Source: Methanobacterium sp.
Lineage (GTDB): Archaea > Methanobacteriota > Methanobacteria > Methanobacteriales > Methanobacteriaceae
Direction: 5' to 3'
Assembly: GCA_003164415.1 (NCBI GenBank)
Contig: PLTK01000041.1
Location: 10,861 to 30,510, forward strand
Length of the DNA stretch: 19,650 nt
Shown here: piece by piece, positions 15,733 to 19,650 of the stretch
How positions within the stretch are numbered: position 1 is the stretch's first letter
Layout: each line of letters starts with the position of its first letter
Translations under genes and position numbers: made by a program
Notes under the pieces: model-generated
What the model saw: the letters and a program-made list of their open reading frames with translations, nothing else
What the model was told of the DNA's origin: nothing
Databases searched by the model: none

Positions 15733-16320
15733 TTGTTGTCTGTTAAAAAATATGTGATCTTTCTTCTAATTTCAACTCTAATATTCAGTGTTACAGATGA
15801 ATATGCATATGGTACATCAGTAAATGTTACAAGTCAAAGCAATTCATTTGAAAATATGATCATTACATTTGTGGATCCAGTTATACAAATTCAAACTTCT
15901 TTAGTTAATGATTTAAATACTGAACAAAACATTAACATTTACAACAATAAAACAAAAAATAGTGTGACAAATATCAATGGAAACATGACAACGACACCCA
16001 ATGTTCAGTTGGCACAATCGAAATTTAGAGAGATACGAAATATTCCATACAATGCACATACAATGAATTGTGAGGTTAAATCAGAATTATTTGCTAATTA
16101 TTTATATAAAAATGGTGGAAATAATATTGATTTAGTGATAATTGATCACAATTCTGGTAACTATTCTCATGAGTTTGTTGAATGGAATGGACATTATTAT
16201 GACGCTTGCAACAATAATGAATTGAGTTATACTGTATCAGAAGGGAGTTATCTACAACAATTAAATCAGTTAGGTTTCAATGGTTTAATGATCACATCCC
16301 CATATCCGAATGGGGATTAA
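15733..16320 (+). CDS. Small secreted transglutaminase-like cysteine protein
   Basis: 195 residues starting at TTG 15733; GGAG at 15721-15724, 8 nt upstream, decides the start (a second TTG follows at once). The first 27 residues (KKYVIFLLISTLIFSV...AYG) form a Sec signal peptide, so it acts outside the membrane. A polar linker rich in N and T follows to about 90. The C-terminal part has NCEVKSELFANYLYKNGG, with C113 at the start of a helix, then YSHEFVEWNGHYYDAC with H146 and D157, the order and context of the Cys-His-Asp triad of transglutaminase-like proteases. The domain is smaller than usual. In methanogens, pseudomurein endoisopeptidases share this fold and triad, so cell-wall peptide cleavage is a reasonable guess, but no pseudomurein-binding repeats are present. 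It is monocistronic. Confidence 0.6.
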   Translation: MLSVKKYVIFLLISTLIFSVTDEYAYGTSVNVTSQSNSFENMIITFVDPVIQIQTSLVNDLNTEQNINIYNNKTKNSVTNINGNMTTTPNVQLAQSKFREIRNIPYNAHTMNCEVKSELFANYLYKNGGNNIDLVIIDHNSGNYSHEFVEWNGHYYDACNNNELSYTVSEGSYLQQLNQLGFNGLMITSPYPNGD

Positions 16321-16793
16321 ATTTAATTTTTCATAAGAACAAATTTTTAACAATTAGTTTGATCTAAAAAAAAGAGAATAAAAATAATTTAAATTAATTA
16401 AACTTATTAATATTACTATGACCTTGATTGATGAGTATTACCTACTTTTGTAATGTTATTGGTGTATATATTAACTGTCTAAGTTAAAAACCATATCAAT
16501 TGGTTATAACTGCCCAGTATCTCCTGCTGTATTATTTGCAAATATAATGGCAATTATAATTAGTTTTCTGTTGTTTTGTATTCAGAGCTATCAAAAACTG
16601 TAGAGTTACCAATAAAACTAAAGTCGCGAATAAGTAATCACAAAAAATTGGTGCGATAATATATTTTAAGATAAAACGATGTTTATATATAATTTAGATT
16701 CTATTATTTTTTTATCATTTTTATAAACAAATTAGTATATCCATAATATAAAAAGCAAATTGTAATTAAAGAAAATAATTCTATAAAAAAAAT
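16321..16793. other. Intergenic region with a possible trace of a beta-helix surface gene
   Basis: Between two genes whose 3' ends converge, the minus strand at about 16510-16625 encodes FSFIGNSTVFDSSEYKTTEN and, in another frame, AIIFANNTAGDTG. Both are phrased like Methanobacteriaceae adhesin-like repeats (FIGN..., FANNTA...). The rest is AT-rich with no recognisable feature. Confidence 0.25.
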
Positions 16794-17171
16794 TTATTTG
16801 TAACTAATTAAACTGCCATTCCCCATTAATAGTTGTATATCTTTATCTTCAAATGGTTTTACAATGTATCCAAATGGTTCGGTTACATTTGCTCTTTTTA
16901 TAGTATTTTTATCATTATATCCAGTCAAATATATGACCGGAATATGATATAGTTTGTTTATCTTCCAAGCAGTGTCAATCCCATCTATATCTCCCTTCAA
17001 ATTTATATCCATCAAAATAAGATCGGGATTTGTTTCTCGAGTTTTATTTAGTGCATCCGTTCCATTATCTGTAATATCAAGCACATTGTAACCCATATTT
17101 TCTAGGTGTATTTTTAAATCTATGGCGACAATGAAATCATCTTCTACAATTAATATTTTTGAATTAACCAT
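16794..17171 (-). CDS. Stand-alone response regulator receiver domain (CheY-like)
   Basis: 125 residues that are almost entirely a receiver domain. The acidic pair is D11/D12 in LIVEDDFIVA, the phosphoacceptor is D55 in DLILMDINLKGDIDG, and T83 (VIYLTGYND) and K105 (YIVKPFEDKDI) complete the active site. No output domain follows. The C-terminus stops after DIQLLMGNGSLISYK, where relatives usually have a longer amphipathic fifth helix, so the end may be truncated or frameshifted. AAGGAGT about 9 nt before ATG 17171 is a strong ribosome binding site. In methanogens such domains are phosphorylated by PAS-type histidine kinases encoded elsewhere; none is in this window. A role in controlling the surface genes nearby is possible but unsupported. 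Confidence 0.9.
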   Translation of the reverse strand: MVNSKILIVEDDFIVAIDLKIHLENMGYNVLDITDNGTDALNKTRETNPDLILMDINLKGDIDGIDTAWKINKLYHIPVIYLTGYNDKNTIKRANVTEPFGYIVKPFEDKDIQLLMGNGSLISYK

Positions 17172-17363
17172 TCTTTGTAACTCCTTTGGACATAATTCTC
17201 AATTATCAGAACACTTAATATTATCCTTTTTCATCCTATTGTCATCTTATTTCAATATATTATAAGATTAAATATTAAATTTATGATCATACTTTTTTAG
17301 CAAAATATATATGGGAGTCTGTAAAGACACCAATTTGAAATAAAAAAAATCAATTGGCAGAGC

Positions 17364-17750
17364 ATGAAAGTACAAAATAATCAAATATTAAATAATTTAC
17401 AATAACACATGCTAAGGATAGATTTAAAAACATTATATGCAATTTATGATTCTAATATTTCAATCGATCTTAGACTTGGAGAAATATGGGGGTTTATAAT
17501 GTTAAAAATATGAAAGTTTAACCGAAGAAATTGAAAGATGCATTAAATACGAAGAGGAAAATATATTCTTTGCCTGTAAAACAAACAACCATAGATATAA
17601 ATTCGAAAAACCTCTCAAACTAATTTTATATGTCATAAATGTGGCGAATCATTGGAATATCAAGACAACTCATCTATAATAGTGGAACTAGTGAATGAAA
17701 AGGCCAAGTATATATCTTTAGGTAAATCTAAGGTAATGAGATCTTTATAA
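17364..17750 (+). pseudogene. Decayed transcription factor E alpha (TFE) gene copy
   Basis: Pieces of TFE are present in the right order but in changing frames. MLRIDLKTLYAIYDSN (from 17409) corresponds to the end of the winged-helix domain (consensus ..VRR.LY.LYD..L). ESLTEEIERCIKYEEENIFF then ACKTNNHRYKF (from 17512) matches the linker helix and first half of the zinc ribbon. NFICHKCGESLEYQDNSSII then VELVNEKAKYI (from 17622) is the second half, with its CxxC and the typical EY.DN. A stop (TAA, 17403-17405) follows a possible original start at 17364, at least two frame changes are seen, the N-terminal half is missing, and the first zinc pair has lost a cysteine. A working TFE, an essential basal transcription factor, must be encoded elsewhere. 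Alternatively it derives from a viral or plasmid TFE-like protein. Confidence 0.7.
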
Positions 17751-18169
17751 TAGTTATTTTATTTAATCTCTAAATTTGTCAATCATATCTCAATGTTGTA
17801 TAAAAAAAACCTTTAGATGTAACATTCCAGATAATTTACACATATCTATAATATCAGATCATAAAAATTTGATAACTTCTTTTGAATAAAATAGGAAAAT
17901 ATTTGTTATTTTTATAAAACCCCCCATATTCACCTGTTAGATCATTGGAATAAATAATTAAAATGATGAAATGTTTTACGGTCTTACTAATTAATGTTTA
18001 AAGGTAATTTTGAATATTGAATATTCTTCTTTTAAAATATAGTATTAGCAAAATTTAATAGTAATAAATTAAGATATTATAATTTAATTTATGATAAATT
18101 AATGAATTATCAGAATATTATAATAAATTTATTTATTATAAAATTAGTGGGGAGGGGGCTAAGCATTTT
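17751..18169. other. Extremely AT-rich region upstream of the adhesin-like gene
   Basis: No gene is seen. From about 17980 to 18145 the sequence is almost only A and T. TTTATTATAAAA (18132-18143) could be the TATA box of the adhesin gene. It is followed at once by the strikingly G-rich GGGGAGGGGG (18149-18158). Confidence 0.5.
18149..18158 (+). promoter_or_regulatory. G-rich ribosome-binding-site candidate before the adhesin gene
   Basis: GGGGAGGGGG stands alone in AT-only sequence, 11 nt before the in-frame ATA 18170. A second SD-like AGGAG occurs at 18197-18201 but is not followed by any start-like codon in frame. If TTTATTATAAAA (18132-18143) is the TATA box, transcription would start near 18163 and the G-run would not be in the mRNA. 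Confidence 0.35.
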
Positions 18170-19650
18170 ATAGAAAAGGAAAATTTTTTTATAAATAGGA
18201 GTAACGGTCGATCTAATTTTACCAGGTTAATTTTATTTTTATGTTTAAGTTTATCGATAATTTTTATATTTACAGGAACAGCAAGTGCAGACACAATAAA
18301 CAACCAAACAAGCAATAGTATTCAAGCTGCTATTGATAACGCCCAAAATGGCAGTACAATTGAACTCGCTGCAGGAACTTACAACGAATACGACATAACA
18401 GTAGATAAAAGTGTAACAATAGAAGGTCCAGAAGTTACAGATAAAAGCCCACCAACAGCTATAATTGATGCACAAGGACAGGGAAGAGTTTTCTATATCC
18501 CCTCTGGAGTTAACGTCACTCTTGAATATTTAACAATTCAAAATGGAGATGCAACTAATGAAGCTCAGACCGATGGCGGCGGTATCTCAAATGATGGCCA
18601 ATTAAATTTACAAAACTGTACCGTTCAAGGTAATATTGCCTCAGGTGTAGGTGGTGGGGTCTCTAATGGCGGTATTATGACCATTGATGACTCTAATATT
18701 AATAACAATTTTGCATCAAGTGCTAATGGTGGTGGAATTGATAATTACGGATCAATGACTGTATCTAATTCCAATATTTATGGTAACACTGCTTATGGTT
18801 ATGGTGGCGGAATCGAAAACGGTGCGGGTATACTGAATATAGATAATTCTTATATAAATGCCAACTATGCAACAGGAAGTGGTGGCGGAATTGATAATTA
18901 CGGATCAGGTACTGTTATTATTGATGATTCAAGTATATACAACAACAATGCAGAGATTAACGGTGGCGGAATCGATAATAATCAAAATGGTTTTGTGACC
19001 ATAGACGGTTCAAAAATATATGACAATAATGCAACCAACGATAATTATGGTGCGGGTGGAGGAATTTACGATCAGGCCAGTATGACTATAACAAATACCG
19101 ATATAGATGGTAATATTGGAGGATATGGTGGGGGAATTTATGCTGCTGGCCCTATTAGTGTAGATAATTCCAATATAGACAATAATACAGCAATACATTT
19201 TGGTGGAGCAATATCTAATGACGAAGAATTTGGCAATTCTTTCAGCTTAACTAATTCCAATATATACGATAACAATGCACCATGTGGTGGTGGAATTGAC
19301 AGTTATTGGGGTGCTATGAATGTGTATAATTCAAATATATACCTAAATATCGCATCTCTTAATGGCGGCGGTATTTATAATGAAAATTATGGTGTATTGA
19401 ATATTACAGATTCCAATATATATGGTAATACTGTAATTAATGGGATTGGTAGTGATGTTTTTAATAACTATGAAAGTACATTAAATTTTAACAGAATTTC
19501 AGGCACAGGAACATTAATTGCATGTGAAGGTGGGGCAGTAGATGCCAACAACAATTGGTGGGGTTCAAACACCAGTCCTTCTGTAGAAGTTGCTGGTAAT
19601 GTTGATGTCAGTACATGGTTAGTTTTGAATACTACAGCATCACCTACAGG
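18170..19650 (+). CDS. Large adhesin-like beta-helix surface protein, 5' part (no canonical start; runs off window)
   Basis: The frame is open from 18098 to the window end. It contains a clear signal peptide, RLILFLCLSLSIIFIFTGTA, ending SA-DT at about 18288. Then comes NSIQAAIDNAQNGSTIELAA, the usual first turn of Methanobacteriaceae adhesin-like proteins. About eleven turns of the GGGI-N-G...I..S.I..N.A type follow (18570-19470), and finally DANNNWWGSNTSPSVEVAGN, a module common in these proteins. There is no ATG, GTG or TTG in frame between the upstream stop (18095-18097) and the signal peptide. I place the start at ATA 18170 (IEKENFFINRSNGRSNFTRL) because a G-rich ribosome-binding-like run, GGGGAGGGGG, lies 11 nt upstream; ATA at 18191 is an alternative. 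Either a near-cognate codon is used or the start was lost by a point mutation. The likely role is cell-surface binding or aggregation. Confidence 0.8.
   Translation, partial: MEKENFFINRSNGRSNFTRLILFLCLSLSIIFIFTGTASADTINNQTSNSIQAAIDNAQNGSTIELAAGTYNEYDITVDKSVTIEGPEVTDKSPPTAIIDAQGQGRVFYIPSGVNVTLEYLTIQNGDATNEAQTDGGGISNDGQLNLQNCTVQGNIASGVGGGVSNGGIMTIDDSNINNNFASSANGGGIDNYGSMTVSNSNIYGNTAYGYGGGIENGAGILNIDNSYINANYATGSGGGIDNYGSGTVIIDDSSIYNNNAEINGGGIDNNQNGFVTIDGSKIYDNNATNDNYGAGGGIYDQASMTITNTDIDGNIGGYGGGIYAAGPISVDNSNIDNNTAIHFGGAISNDEEFGNSFSLTNSNIYDNNAPCGGGIDSYWGAMNVYNSNIYLNIASLNGGGIYNENYGVLNITDSNIYGNTVINGIGSDVFNNYESTLNFNRISGTGTLIACEGGAVDANNNWWGSNTSPSVEVAGNVDVSTWLVLNTTASPT
18570..19470 (+). repeat. Tandem beta-helix coding repeats (about 75 bp period, about 11 units)
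   Basis: Imperfect units begin with GGTGGCGGAAT-like DNA at about 18578, 18653, 18730, 18806, 18881, 18964, 19055, 19130, 19202, 19288 and 19365, each encoding GGGI-N followed by I..S.I..N.A. The units at 18730 and 18881 share GGAATTGATAATTACGGATC exactly, showing recent duplication or gene conversion. Confidence 0.75.

Noticed and set aside
18251..19198. Cysteine/tyrosine-rich minus-strand frames (18251-18475, 19010-19198)
   Set aside because: They are the reverse reading of repetitive beta-helix codons; the plus-strand protein explains the sequence.
18570..19470. CRISPR-like regular repeats
   Set aside because: The repeats are coding, imperfect and have no unique spacers; they are beta-helix turns.

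Overview
The window looks like chromosomal DNA of a methanogenic archaeon of the Methanobacterium type. This is inferred from: very AT-rich DNA (roughly 30% GC by eye); ribosome binding sites of the AGGTGA/GGTGAT kind; archaeal TATA boxes; a decayed copy of the archaeal/eukaryal-type transcription factor TFE; and secreted parallel beta-helix 'adhesin-like' proteins with GGGI...N repeats and an NNWWGSN module, which are typical of Methanobacteriaceae. No rRNA, tRNA or CRISPR array is visible.

Region 1 (1-9624, all minus strand) is a surface-polysaccharide locus. In transcription order it holds a GT4 glycosyltransferase lacking a normal start codon (8527-9618), a QueC-like ATP-pyrophosphatase-fold protein (7255-8496), two decayed paralogues of that protein (5695-6939 and 5334-5685), a Wzx-type flippase (3765-5225), a GT4 glycosyltransferase (2090-3217), a GT-C membrane glycosyltransferase (474-2051) and the start of another GT4 (1-417). 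Remnants of the 3' end of the first GT4 near 6981-7083 (clear) and 9731-9755 (tentative) suggest that a two-gene unit, GT4 plus QueC-like, was amplified in tandem and is now decaying. A 129-bp MITE-like element with 14-bp inverted ends and an 8-bp target duplication has landed exactly on the flippase stop codon.

Region 2 (9625-14735) holds a divergent polysaccharide pyruvyl transferase (10086-11447, +), a stretch of dead coding sequence (about 11500-12030, -), a secreted beta-helix protein (12150-13310, +) with an operator-like palindrome at its predicted transcription start, and a convergent DUF1972-type glycosyltransferase (13488-14735, -). A hairpin lies between the last two.

Region 3 (14736-19650) is gene-poor. 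It holds a small secreted transglutaminase-like cysteine protein (15733-16320, +), a single-domain response regulator (16794-17171, -), a TFE pseudogene (17364-17750, +) and the 5' part of a large beta-helix adhesin-like protein (18170 to beyond the window end, +), again with no canonical start codon.

Taken together, glycosyltransferases and tailoring enzymes would build a lipid-linked surface glycan and a flippase would export it, while secreted beta-helix and transglutaminase-like proteins act outside the membrane. The most unusual parts are the QueC-like family inside a glycan locus, the intact genes without start codons, the MITE and the TFE pseudogene.
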